From Glycine soja (taxonomy: Eukaryota > Streptophyta > Magnoliopsida > Fabales > Fabaceae), in contig NC_041008.1 in assembly GCF_004193775.1 (NCBI RefSeq), positions 43,247,136-43,311,135 of the forward strand: 64,000 nucleotides of DNA, given 5' to 3'. A program made the position numbers and the translations under genes. Under the pieces are notes generated by a model. That model saw only the letters and a list, made by a program, of their open reading frames with translations. It was not told where the DNA came from and ran no database searches. Of this stretch, positions 33,284 through 44,806 are shown one piece after another; position 1 is the first letter of the stretch, and each line of letters opens with the position of its first letter.

Positions 33284-36200
33284 AATCGTTAGAGAGGCAT
33301 ACGTGTTTAATCTATTTGAGGAAATTTGATATAGTGATTAAGAGGGAAAATATCTTCTCCGGTCAATGGAGAGGAGCCCAACCCGAGTTAGAAGGGAGAA
33401 ATCTTAGAGCTTAGTTGCTTTCCTCCCAAAATTAAGAATATACAGTACTTCCTGGGAATTGGGATAGTCAACACTTACACGTCACGTAGGATGTTGTGAG
33501 ACTTGATACTTATTATGTACTAACATAAAGCTTAGGAATTAAATTAAAGAAAAGAAAACTTAGGAATGCCATTTTAGTTTTCAAACAATTAGATAGTTGT
33601 TGTATAATAATCACACACTGAGATTTAAACTTATCACCCAATGGATACTACTCCAAACTTTTCCCAACCCAGTAGTTCCAACGTAGTTTTACTTTTAAGC
33701 TCCAACGAACCGGAACATTGTTGGACTTAATTTCTTTGTGATTTTGGATGTTGACCTATTTACTGATGTTTTCCTTATTTCACGCACAGAATTTATGGAT
33801 CAGTGTTTTGACCAAATAAAGAAATTTCTCTCCGACTGCTTACGCCAAAGGGTGTACTCCAACAATCTTTCATTTCTCCACAGACCACAAGCGCGCAAAA
33901 CATCTCAAATACAGTATATAGTTTAGTGCTGGCACTTGTTTAAGATATTTCATTTGATTTGGCTTACTAAGATATGAATTTCTTTTCTGAATTTTGGTAC
34001 ATAAATTATTTTTCCGTTAGAGTGTTTGTTATTTTTCTAAATTTGTAACTCTTTTCTATTTTAGTAATTTTTTATAAAAAAAAATTATTATAAAATTTCA
34101 TGAATAGACAACTCTTATAAATACGGAACTGCTTATAGCATTTTAGGGGTACTTGAAAGAGTTGTTTAACTTTAAAGTATAATTTTTTTTTAACTGAAAG
34201 ATATGACATGAAGTTATTTATATAAGTACCGTTGATTAATAACATTATATCATAAATAATATATGTTTTTAAGTATTATTGTAGGATTTATAAAATTAAT
34301 TTAAGTACTCATTTTAATAATCTTAGTATTGAAATGAATTTTTATATAGAATGTTTAAATTTATGTGAAATTATAAGACCCACAAAATTAAAATAAGTAA
34401 TTCATCTAAACAACTTTGTATTATATATTTGGTTGGTTTAGTAAGAGGCGTTAGAGGCATTTGAAGCTTCTTATTTAACAATCAACAAATTTTCTGCCAC
34501 CGAATAATCCATTTTAAAGTAAAATGATATCTTTAGTTGTAATTCTATATTTAAGCAAAAAAAGTAAGCTCTAAATCTTCATTAAGAAACGTAAGTACTG
34601 AACTATTAATGTCATTTTGCATTCTATGTGAAAGAAACACCAAAATTGTCTTGTGCAAAAGTATGTCACATACAAGTATGAGATGACTCAAATTCAAGAC
34701 ATTTAAACACTTCGTTTTCAATTTTAGGTCAATTTTTTTCACACGCAAAAAGATGTAACTAGATTGAGATCTGTTCTAGCTAGGAGTAGCCAATATTCAG
34801 CATTTATACATCAAACTAAAATTTGAGAAATGTGTAAATTTTATTATTTTTTTTCGATACTAAATTTATTACACAATAAAAAGGGAAAAGAGGGAAACAT
34901 TTTACTAAACTTGAGATTGAAATTGCAAGTGAGCACTAGTTTAAGTAACAATGAATTTAATTATATGTGGGAATTTAAATTCAGATTTTGAATAAGAAAT
35001 AAACAAGAGAATTTTGTCTTCTTGAATTATATTAAGGTAAACTTGAGTTACTGAAATATAAAGTAATTTTAAATATTAAGATTCTCAAAATAGAAAAACT
35101 CTTCAAATACAAATTTATAGAACTGATGAGTGGTTTCGATATGTAGTTTTCGATTAATTACTTAAGTTTTTATTGATAAATATTAATTATTAATTTATTA
35201 ATTTTTGTTATTGAATAATTCAAACCCATAATTTCTTCCTCCTTTATTATTTGAAAAACAAAAGATTTTTGTCAATATTTGTATCTAAAAGAGCATGTAT
35301 ACAGCGCTATTACATTTGAGAAAGAAAAAAAAATTATTACATACGTATAATTACGGGTCCTATTATGAAAATTTTAAAAATACTAGATAACGGATTAATA
35401 AATATAAAGTTATTAAAAATTATGAAAGATAACATATTGATAACATTAAGTGATAAAACTTTTTTAATTTTTTTCATTAATATTTAAAAAAAAATATCAA
35501 TTAACATTTTAATATAACTAAATCAAATAGAATAGAATAGAGATGCAAATCAATTGTATAAATGTGAACAAAATAACAATATATTTTAAAATTAATCGTC
35601 ATATTCAAAATGATGATTGGACAATCTATATAAACAAGAGAATACAGTGATATTGGTATAGGAAGTATTATCTAAGGAAAAGAGCGAAAGATATGGATGA
35701 CACTAGAGATTATAGTCGTAGGCGAGTGCTACACTGCTACTATTCTACTCCCTTCCATTTCATAGGCCATAGGTTTAATATAATAATAACAATTAATAAC
35801 CGTTAGAATAATATTAGTTCCATTTTTCTAAAACAAATAATTTCAGTCGTCACAGCTCATCATTTCACGCGCCGTACGCGAGCCTAATTTGCTGTAGAGT
35901 AAGGCTATATTTTCAAATAATTAACGGGATTAATAATGTATATATAAGGAGCATTTCTATAATGTTTTCCAAATAATTAATTAAGTGAGTAAGTGCATGA
36001 TAAAAAAAATAGGAGTGTCATGTCTAATACGAAAAAAATAGGAGTATTAATAAGGAAGTGGGAATGTAATTTATTCTTTGATTTATATATAAAAAATAAA
36101 GTAAAATTTGTTCTTGTTTAGTTAATAAAATAAAATAAAATTTGTTTCAAATAACATAAAGGCTTCGTATAAAAAGAACGTGATATAAATAAAAACATCT

Positions 36201-36644
36201 TTATTTATATCTACATAAATCTTTCGTCCATCCTTTAGACAGAACATGTTTTTATGTAGGATAAATATATGCACTTGTTCGTGATATTATACCATTGCAA
36301 ACGGGGAAGGATTGTTCAATATCATATATTCATATTTTACTTCCATGTTCCATGCTTTCTATTGAAACAAACAAAGCGCAAAAATATAAATTCTTCTAAA
36401 ATAAGTAAAAGTAAAATACCTACAAATTTGCATTTGTTTGAGTTAGTATTCTTAGAGATTACTAATGAATCATTGTTTATTTTACTAAAAATTAAATCAA
36501 TGCAAAAATTACATTTTCATAAACTAATTATTATGAAAAGAAAAAAATCAATTAACAAAATAAAATATTTTCTTATATTTATAATCTTTAAAAATATTTT
36601 TCTAAAAAATTATTTCTATATTTGTTTTAGGAGTGCTAGACTAC
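33280..36644. other. AT-rich intergenic, nothing recognised
   Basis: Very AT-rich. A 136-codon open frame at 36269-36679 (Lys/Ile/Phe-rich) is long for such DNA, but it shows no motif and runs into the LINE insertion; left unannotated as a gene. Confidence 0.35.
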
Positions 36645-36859
36645 TAAAAACAGGTATTTTTTTTAAATCAGAAAATTAAAATTATATATTGATGTATAGG
36701 GCGCAAAGGTACCCAAACCATGTACAAGAGCTAAAAATACCACTGTTAAACCGAAAATATCAACAGTAGCAAGGCATAGTTACTGTAAATATAATATAAC
36801 CGCCCCATTAACCAAAAAAGCCATCGCAAACCAAAAGGTCACCATTAAAAACAGGTATT
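36645..36859 (-). mobile_element. 5'-truncated LINE 3' end with target duplication
   Basis: TAAAAACAGGTATT, 14 bases, occurs exactly at 36645-36658 and 36846-36859. The roughly 187 bases between begin with a T run (a poly(A) tail on the minus strand). On the minus strand they read TTAGCTCTTGTACATGG then GGGTACCTTTGCGCCC, the style of plant L1-type LINE 3' termini. A poly(A) tail plus a long target duplication is the signature of target-primed reverse transcription. Confidence 0.7.
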
Positions 36860-37690
36860 GTAAAACACTCCTTCAATTTTAACACACACCTTACTATTAC
36901 TATTAGTTAAAATTTATCATACAAAAACTATAAAATTTAAAAAGTCTCATCGAATAAAAGTAAAATCTAAAAAAAAAATATTTTTATTAACTTTTAATTA
37001 ATACTGATAGAAAAGGGAGACCTTTTATAATACTAATATTAATACTATTGATATAATTTTTTTAACACATATTTTTTTATTAATTAAAATTTACAAAATT
37101 CAAAGAGAGAATTTTTTAATAAAAAGTAAGGCCTACTAAAATTGTTTATTTTACATAAGTTTTAACTACTAATAGATAATGTATTTAAAAGATATTTTTC
37201 GTGTTAAAAATACACTCAAAGGGTATTTATTTCACCGATTATATTTTTAATTCAAGAAATATTTTTTTATAAAAATATAACATGAAGATGTTATTTTTTA
37301 GTATTTTTAAAAAAATGTGTGATATATCTAACAATAATTATTTTATTATGTCATAAAAAATATAAAAATGAATATTTTTAATCTTATATTTTCATAAATA
37401 AATAAAATAATTCTTGAAGCAAATGGAGCATTTCTTAAGCATGAGTTTGATGAGCCTTATATTCGTTTTTGTGCGGTGGCAATTCACGCACGCGCCAATA
37501 GAAAAGGAAAGGGTGCCCTCTCCCACATGTAACGGGATGCTAGCTTAGCCTAGCTTCACTTCACCTTCATTCATGTGACTTTAGAAAGAGAGGGTCCATA
37601 ACATTACAAAAACTATTCAACAAAAGTCTTTATGCACGCTTTAAATTTATGTGCACTCTACAACTCTACTTATGTCAATCATAGTGATAA
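36860..37690. other. Upstream intergenic of the SHI/LRP1-like gene
   Basis: AT-rich until about 37440, then more balanced. Possible distal promoter; no discrete site assigned. Confidence 0.35.
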
Positions 37691-38640
37691 TTGGAGAGAG
37701 AGAGAGAACACACGGTGTGAGAGAAAGAAAGTTTTTGGTTAGGGAGGAACCCACCTACATTCTAGTTAGGGAGAAAGTGTGAGAGAGAAAGAAAGGGATC
37801 GGAAGAATGAAGCTCTAGTTTTCTCTGAGAGTAAGTGAAGAAAAACTCAAAATAGAAGATGTTTATCATGCTGATGGTGATGAGAGAGAAAGGGTCAGCA
37901 ACAAGAACAGAAGAAAAGAGATTCATCACACTAATATAGGTCGTTATTGCTTTGCATTTTGCTCATTCATTCACTTATCACTGCTCACTGACCCTCTTTC
38001 TCTGCTCTATTCTGAACCATTCAGATTTCAGAACCCCATTTTTTTTCCTTTCTCTCTCTCTCTTGAACCCACCCTTTCCTTCCTTCATACCCCAGAGTGA
38101 CAGTAGCAGAAGATAGATAAGCCAGAAGAAGCAGACACAAAAACACAAGTGCTAAAAATAAACCTTTCTCACTAAGAAGCTCAATCTTCTTTGCTTTCTC
38201 CCCTGATCCACTTGCAGAGACCCCACTTCAACTAACCCCACATAGATAGATAGGCTTCCCTTCCAAACTTTTCTCCACAGTTGGACAATCATGATCACCT
38301 TGTTAGTTGTCAACACACAAACAAACCCATACATGTGTTCTTGTAATTGTTAGTTATTAGCTTATAGCATATTATATAACACATCACAAAATCATTTTTA
38401 TGTTTATATATATTGTCTCAAACATTCAACGGGTAAATCAAATCAATCAAATTGATACAAAATTATTTCGTGTTTATATTTATGTATATATTATATATTC
38501 TATTTAACAATTTATGGGTGGATAAACTGATACAAAATTGTTTTAGTTTAATTTGTGTTACAAACTCTGAGAAAAAACTTATATTATGGTTATACAGATT
38601 GTACTTGATTGGAGCAGGATTGTCCATAAAAATACAAGCC
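37691..38640 (+). promoter_or_regulatory. GA/CT-rich leader and promoter region of the SHI/LRP1-like gene
   Basis: GAGA runs (37694-37708 and 37730-37795) and a CTCTCTCTCTCT tract near 38051 are typical of plant GAGA-type promoters and 5' leaders. Upstream ATGs here open only short frames. A 5' exon and leader intron may be hidden here, because the first recognisable coding exon starts without an ATG. Confidence 0.4.
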
Positions 38641-38791
38641 TTCAGTTGTGGCTACTACAAGGCGGTTCCCTTCGGATTCCGGTGCCTTTGCGGACTGGTC
38701 GGCCCCTCCGTCTGCTGTCTCCGGCCGCGGCGACGATCTCTCCCTCGGCTTCAATGCTTCATCCGCCACCACACATGGTGGCGGTGCAGCC

Positions 38792-40703
38792 ATGTGGCCG
38801 GGGGCATCCAGGTCATTTAACTACAACATGGCGCCTCACCACGACATCTTCGTGGTAGCGCCCGCTTCCTCTTTCCACCACCACCACGACCACAACGACG
38901 CCGTATTGTCCGATCCAAATAACGGTTCTAACAATTCGAACAACAATCCTGGAACTGCACTCGGTGTGAATGTTTTCCCTCTCCTAACCGCCACGCCATG
39001 CCTCGAGAGCGAGGGCATAATGGGAAACATCAGCCACCACCGTAACAGAATTCAGTTATGGGAAGATCACGAGTCTTCTCCACCGCAGCAGCAACAGGGT
39101 CACGTGGAGCGTGACACGTGTGGGGATGGGGGTTTGGGTGGGAGTGGGACTAACACGTGCCAGGACTGTGGGAACCAGGCGAAGAAGGACTGTAGTCACC
39201 GGAGGTGCAGGACGTGTTGCAAGAGTAGGGGTTTTGATTGCGCCACGCACGTGAAGAGCACGTGGGTGCCGGCGTCGCGGCGGAGGGAGAGGCAGCTCAT
39301 GACGGTTGCGGCGGCCAGGTCCAGTGGGGACACTTCTGGTGCCAAGAAACCTAGGCTTGTTGCTTCCCAGACTACTTCGCATACTTCAACGTCTAATAAT
39401 ACTAATACCACTCCTCCGAGGAGTTTTGACACTGGTTCTAGCCACCAAGGTTTGTGTCTCTAATGTGTTCCAAATCTTATAGTCATAGTTACAAAATTGA
39501 GAAATTTTGTTCTACCTATTAAACTCTCCATTTTTTTTGTGTGTTAAAATTCATTCAATTGTTGACCTAAAAGACTACTATACAAAAATTCTTAGATTTT
39601 TCTAGCTACTATAACAGTTCTCCGCTGATTAAAAAAACAAAGCAAAAAAAAAAAAACTATAACAGTTATCATGAAAATTTTGTGGTTATCTTTCAATTCT
39701 AAAATATTGATGGAAAAGAAATAGAAAATTTTTCATAACAAAGATAGTGCAGAAGATTAACATGCTAAACAAAGATTCAAGTGTTTATCTTGATAAGAAC
39801 TGAAGTTTTACTTTATTAATCTATCTTTAATGCAAATTTTGCTACAGTGATCTTTCTAAGTGAAATTAAATTCTTATTATACCGAGAGAAAATATGTAAG
39901 TACCAAAGAATTTGTAGGTTCATCCTAACATGTACGGAATGTTTATGAGCTATTCTTGCCTGAATGTTCTAGTATTGTTTGTGTGTTCTAAATTGATATT
40001 AAAGTTTTTCGATGGTTTATAAATATTTTGTGTTTATCTTTTTAGATATTCATAAGTTTTGTGTGTAAAATTTAGTGCGAGAATCTCTATTTTCTGCTAA
40101 TTAATATCGGATAGTTTTGAAATACTTTGGGAAGTAATAGTTTAATTTTAGAAATTAACATGATAGTTTTTTTTTATAAGAAAATTATTTCTTTAAAATA
40201 AGATAACTCATATGTACATTTAGTTTACGAGCAATGATTTTATTATGGTAATCTATAATTAGAGTTGTTGTTATTATAAGTTCATTAATGTTGATGCTTT
40301 TGGTGGGTTAATTGGGATTTTGAAGGGTTTGTGTGGGAATTGAGTAGGGTTTGTTCAATTGTGTGCAGATGTGGGTTTCAAGGAGTCACTACCTTGCCAA
40401 GTGCGTGCACCGGCGGTGTTCAAGTGTGTTCGTGTAACAGCAGTGGATGATGGTGGGGAAGATGAGTATGCTTATCAAGCAGTTGTGAAGATTGGTGGCC
40501 ATGTGTTCAAAGGGTTTCTCTATGATCAAGGGGTTGAGGACAAAGAAGGGTATCCTAATTTATCAGAATTGCATTTGGGTGGTGGAAATGGGGTTTCCTC
40601 TTCATCTCCAATGGTGGATCCTTCTCATGATGTCTATGCAGCTTCAGGTGGTGGGTTACTTCTTGGAGGTTCATCAAACTATGGTAATCATCCAATAAAT
40701 TAA
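38792..40703 (+). CDS. SHI/STY (SRS) family transcription factor, LRP1-like
   Basis: Exons 38792-39449 and 40369-40703, with donor AAG/GTTTGT and acceptor TGTGCAG, give 330 aa from ATG 38792. Residues 123-150 form the SRS RING-like zinc finger, [12 protein letters not shown] then [14 protein letters not shown], followed by [17 protein letters not shown]. Exon 2 carries the IGGH domain: [29 protein letters not shown] and [16 protein letters not shown] and [15 protein letters not shown] near the start match the LATERAL ROOT PRIMORDIUM 1 branch rather than SHI/STY1. Known for the family: nuclear activators of auxin biosynthesis genes, acting in lateral root, gynoecium and leaf development. The frame is open back to 38630 and reads coding-like (DDLSLGFNA), so the true protein may start in an upstream exon joined near a CAG at 38643-38645. 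The 919-base intron lies between zinc finger and IGGH domain, as usual. Confidence 0.93.
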
Positions 40704-41402
40704 AAACCATTCTTTCCAAGTGCAACATAGATGATGATGATGGGCTTGGAAAGCCTGACTTATTAATTATTGTAGGGTAATTTTTCTAATTTTGCCAAAT
40801 ATTGGGGGTTGGGGGTGGGGGTATAGATTAATTAATATTAATATTCTTCTGAGTTTGTATCTTATCTTATAACCATATGTCACTCTGCATTTTTCACGTC
40901 CTCGGTTTTTGTTCCTTTTAGTCCAATTTTTCTTTCGTCGTTGACTCATTTGCATGACTAGATCGGTGGATTACAGAGGAGCCAAAACATGTCAAGAGAA
41001 TAGTTTATATGTACCAAATTAATTATCTGAGAATTGAAAAACAAATCTGAAAAGAATCTTGCTATGTTTACTGTTCAAAATACGATTTAATTAATTACGA
41101 GTATTATTTTTTGTAAACAATTTCCATTCAAGAGATAGAAATAAGAGAAAAAATAAAGTATGAAATGAGTGGTAAAAATAATGGATAGGTAGAAAATATT
41201 ATAAGAATAATAGTACTATTAGTCTTTAATTATATTATTATTGTGTTGCATTTTCGAAGCTATTGGTTGCCGTATTGCATTTTTCTTCTGCCCCTATATT
41301 ATTCCCTTGGTTTAAAATTTTCAAAAGGTGAAATCTACTCTACAATGCAAACCCCACAACGTAAAACCCAAAAATCTATGGTGTTTATCATTTTGATGAA
41401 GG

Positions 41403-41404
<2 letters not shown>
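40704..41404. other. 3' flank of the SHI/LRP1-like gene
   Basis: 3' UTR-like then AT-rich intergenic. No further gene. Confidence 0.4.

Positions 41405-41436
<32 letters not shown>
41405..41436. repeat. (TA)n microsatellite
   Basis: About 32 bases of TA. Confidence 0.93.
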
Positions 41437-41437
<1 letters not shown>

Positions 41438-42033
41438 ACACCTCTAGTATCATGTATAATGTTAGTTTGCTTGGGTTTAGTATAGGTTAGAAATAAATGT
41501 GCCTCATTATCGTGCAGCTTTAGACTTTGGCATGAGAAGTTGAAGTAGTTGAAACGTCACTGTCGTTTATGTGGCTGTCCTTGTCACCTTAACAATCTCC
41601 CTGATGCGTAAACAAGCTGCTAATATATTTTTTTTTTTCTGTATTCATCAAGGCATGATGTACTCTCATTTTCCCTTTTGTTCTTGTCTGCAATTTCAGA
41701 CCCTCGCCAATGCCCAGCCATTGATTCTCATCTAACATTATTGGGGTGGTGACTGTTCCCCCTGTTGTGTCCCTTTCTCAGGCCTCCAATAAGCTGTTTA
41801 ATTTTTTTTCTCAATATATATTTATATTGAAAATGACTTTTTTTATATAAGGATGAAACAGATAAATTTAAGTTATATTTATATATATGGATAATTAAAA
41901 TTTATAGTTACATAATTACTTTTGAGTTATGTAATGTTTAGATATACTCACATGATTTGTTTATTTTAATCTTGATCATCTATATATCATCTAATAGATA
42001 GTTTTTTCACTCATTTAAAAAAAATTATATACA

Positions 42034-42036
<3 letters not shown>
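41437..42036. other. Intergenic, nothing recognised
   Basis: No gene or terminus seen. Confidence 0.4.

Positions 42037-42085
<49 letters not shown>
42037..42085. repeat. (TA)n microsatellite
   Basis: About 48 bases of TA. Confidence 0.95.
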
Positions 42086-42089
<4 letters not shown>

Positions 42090-42917
42090 TTTATCAAGTA
42101 ATATAGTACTCCGTATCTTTCATAATATCTTTCTATTACCTCTTTTAATATTTTATAAAGTAAATGGTAAATGAAATGGTAAATACATTTTAATATTTTG
42201 GAAACACAAAAATATTTAATAGTTTTTTTTTAATATCTATAAAAATTATAAGATTTAGAATTACTATTATTCTTAATTGTGAAAATAGAAAATGAGATAA
42301 GAAATAGTGATACGTGATTTTATTTCAACGTTGTTCTGGTCTCATTTTTCAATGTTATTGTCTAATTGTGTAAATCAAGGCTTATTAATGCATCTGTTGC
42401 TCCGTTTTGGTCTTCCATGATGCTTTACTTTAACCAGCAATTTCTGCAGACCTTATAAATTTCTTGCATTGACGTTGATTTCACATTGCCTTTGCATTGA
42501 AAGTATTATATTATTTGATAAGCAAGAACCATTTACGATATTTAAATTGGCATTTCTTTTTGTTAATTACCAGAATATTTGTTAGGGGGTGAATTGCCTT
42601 CTCAGCTTTAGCTATTATATACTGAGAAGCTGCATGTGTATCACTTGTTTTTTGTGGCCAGAATCTTATTAGCCGCTATTTCTGACCAATGATAAAAGTA
42701 CAAATTAATGAAGTTGTGTGTATACATTGCATGTATTGATTATCTTTGCACATGCTGCTCCCTCTTTGTTGTCCTAACATATTTTACATTTTGGTGGAGT
42801 TTGCCATGTGCATTGGATTATCATTTATCTAATCTTTCAGAAAAAATAAAGTAAAATTTGTTTTGTCCTATGGATTTTGGTACGGTGTTCTATTAATGTG
42901 AAACTCGTCAAGTTTAT
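42086..42917. other. Intergenic, nothing recognised
   Basis: No gene seen. Confidence 0.4.
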
Positions 42918-43512
42918 AACCATAATTATTAAACTCTTGAGTTAACTCGCTAACTTTTACGAGTTTATGAGTCTATTTGTTCTTTGCGAGTTGATTCTTG
43001 GGTAAACTCTTTTTTCAGTAGACTCTGGATAAATTTTATAAACTTTAAGTAAACTCAGTAAGTTCTTGAGTTTACAATCGAGTCAACGAGTTAGCAAGTT
43101 AAAAAAATTATATCAAAATGTAAGTAACTTTTTATTGTTTTTTGTGTTTAGCATTCAACATACCTTCATTTAGCGTGTTATTCTCAAATACAAAATTTTC
43201 ACCTTTAATAATATCAAACTCTTTCTTTAATAACATCAAATTCTCAATGAGAATGATCTACCATTATTATAACCTCTACAAGTTATTGTCTAGTAGTTAT
43301 GTATTATTATTAGACTTGATTATTTAAATATTTTGAATTTTATGATTTACTATTTTGTTTTATTATATTGTTGAAATATTTAATTAGTATGTTATTTATA
43401 GATATTTTATTGTTATTTTTATATGAAATAAATTCTTATAAGTCTACGAGTTGAGTTTACGAGTCGAGTCTATAAAACTATCATGTCTATATAAACTCTC
43501 AAGTTTGATAGC
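42918..43512 (-). mobile_element. Non-autonomous TIR element, copy 2
   Basis: Same element as 14151-14720, inverted. Shared internal blocks are GATCTACCATTATTATAA, TTGAAATATTTAATTAGTAT and TTTTTATATGAAAT. The right end is CTCAAGTTTGATAGC; the left end (ATTATTAAACTCTTGAGTT) is decayed. There is no transposase; a 61-codon open frame is spurious. Confidence 0.75.
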
Positions 43513-44529
43513 TTTGTTTACAACTTCATCAAGCATGCTTGGAATTATTATTTAACATCAAAATGGGTTTGTGTTATAAGTATCAAACCACTTTCAATTA
43601 TGTCCTTACTATTCCTTCTCTTTGTGATATATTTTCTTTGTCGGTATGATCTTCATGAACTGTCCTACACAACCTATCTTGTCAAGGAAAACATTAACAA
43701 TCCCTGGTTTTGTCTTTTCATTGATAAACCGTGAATTTACCTATATTTATATGGTCTATGCCATTTTCTTTTATCAAATCCGTACAAGGGTTATTTTAGG
43801 AATTTTGAGAATTTATTTGTCCCAGGGTTTGCATTATTTGTCATGTTGATGTTTGGAACATTGATTTGTTTGGTACCAACTAATTGTTTTGCCACACATG
43901 GGATTCAGGAGGAGTATATGCAAAACTTTGATACTTTCAATACCCTAGTTTGTTCTCTTATCATCTGTGAATGATTCTGTTATAAGTTTTGAGTATATTT
44001 AAATTTCTGTGTGGAGGCCCCTACCCTTCTCTCTTTATATTTGGGCATATCAATCATATCTATCATTAGATACTGGCATCACATGGTTGACGTAATAATG
44101 GTATTGGAACACACAGTTACATGTCTGCATTTGGTAAGCATAATTCACTTGAACTGTTCAGACTAAAGTACACATGAATTTTGGGATCTGCTTGATTAGT
44201 AATGTTCTTCAGTCAAATTATTAAATTGGTTTTTTTTTTCCGGTAAATAGTATTTGTTAATATTGTTAGTTTTTATTGAAAGAGGATTTGAATTCATCTT
44301 TTTTTTTTTATCACTAAACCAATCTTATATCTTCATAAATTATTAAATTATAAAATAAATAAATTAATAAAATGGTTATTCTTGGCAGTTATGCTTTTGT
44401 GTAAGTTATGTTTGAGTTTGTTCTTAAATTGCATGCATTTTTTGTGTTAACTCTCAAACTTTAACTAACATCCATTCTAACAAATGACTCCCTGTATTTT
44501 ATTGTAATTTTGCAATTATATAATATGTA
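43513..44529. other. Intergenic, nothing recognised
   Basis: No gene seen; a 67-codon open frame at 43646 has no domain signal. Confidence 0.4.
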
Positions 44530-44806
44530 GATTTAATTAAATATCTTTTTAGTCTTTTACAATTTAGTATGTTTTTGTTTTTCGTACTTGTAAAATTATT
44601 TTTTTATTTTTAATCTTTGCCAATCATGTTTATTTTATTTTAGTCCTTAAAGCACTTTAGATAGTGCTTTAAATAATGAAGAAAGCATTTTGTAAAGTGT
44701 TATGAGAATAAAAATAAAACAAACATAATTTGTAAGGATTAAAAATAAAATAAAATAATTATAAGGACAAGAAATAAAAACACTCTAAAAAGATGTTTAA
44801 ACCTAA
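44530..44806. mobile_element. Foldback MITE
   Basis: Nearly the whole 277 bases is a palindrome. TAAATATCTTTTTAGTC at the left pairs with CTAAAAAGATGTTTAAACC at the right. TTTTATTTTTAATCTTTGCCAA and its complement lie further in, and AAAGCACTTTAGATAGTGCTTT lies near the centre. Non-coding. Confidence 0.65.

Noticed and set aside
38452..38820. 122-aa frame overlapping the start of the SHI/LRP1-like gene
   Set aside because: Different frame from the conserved zinc-finger reading frame, with random-looking composition.
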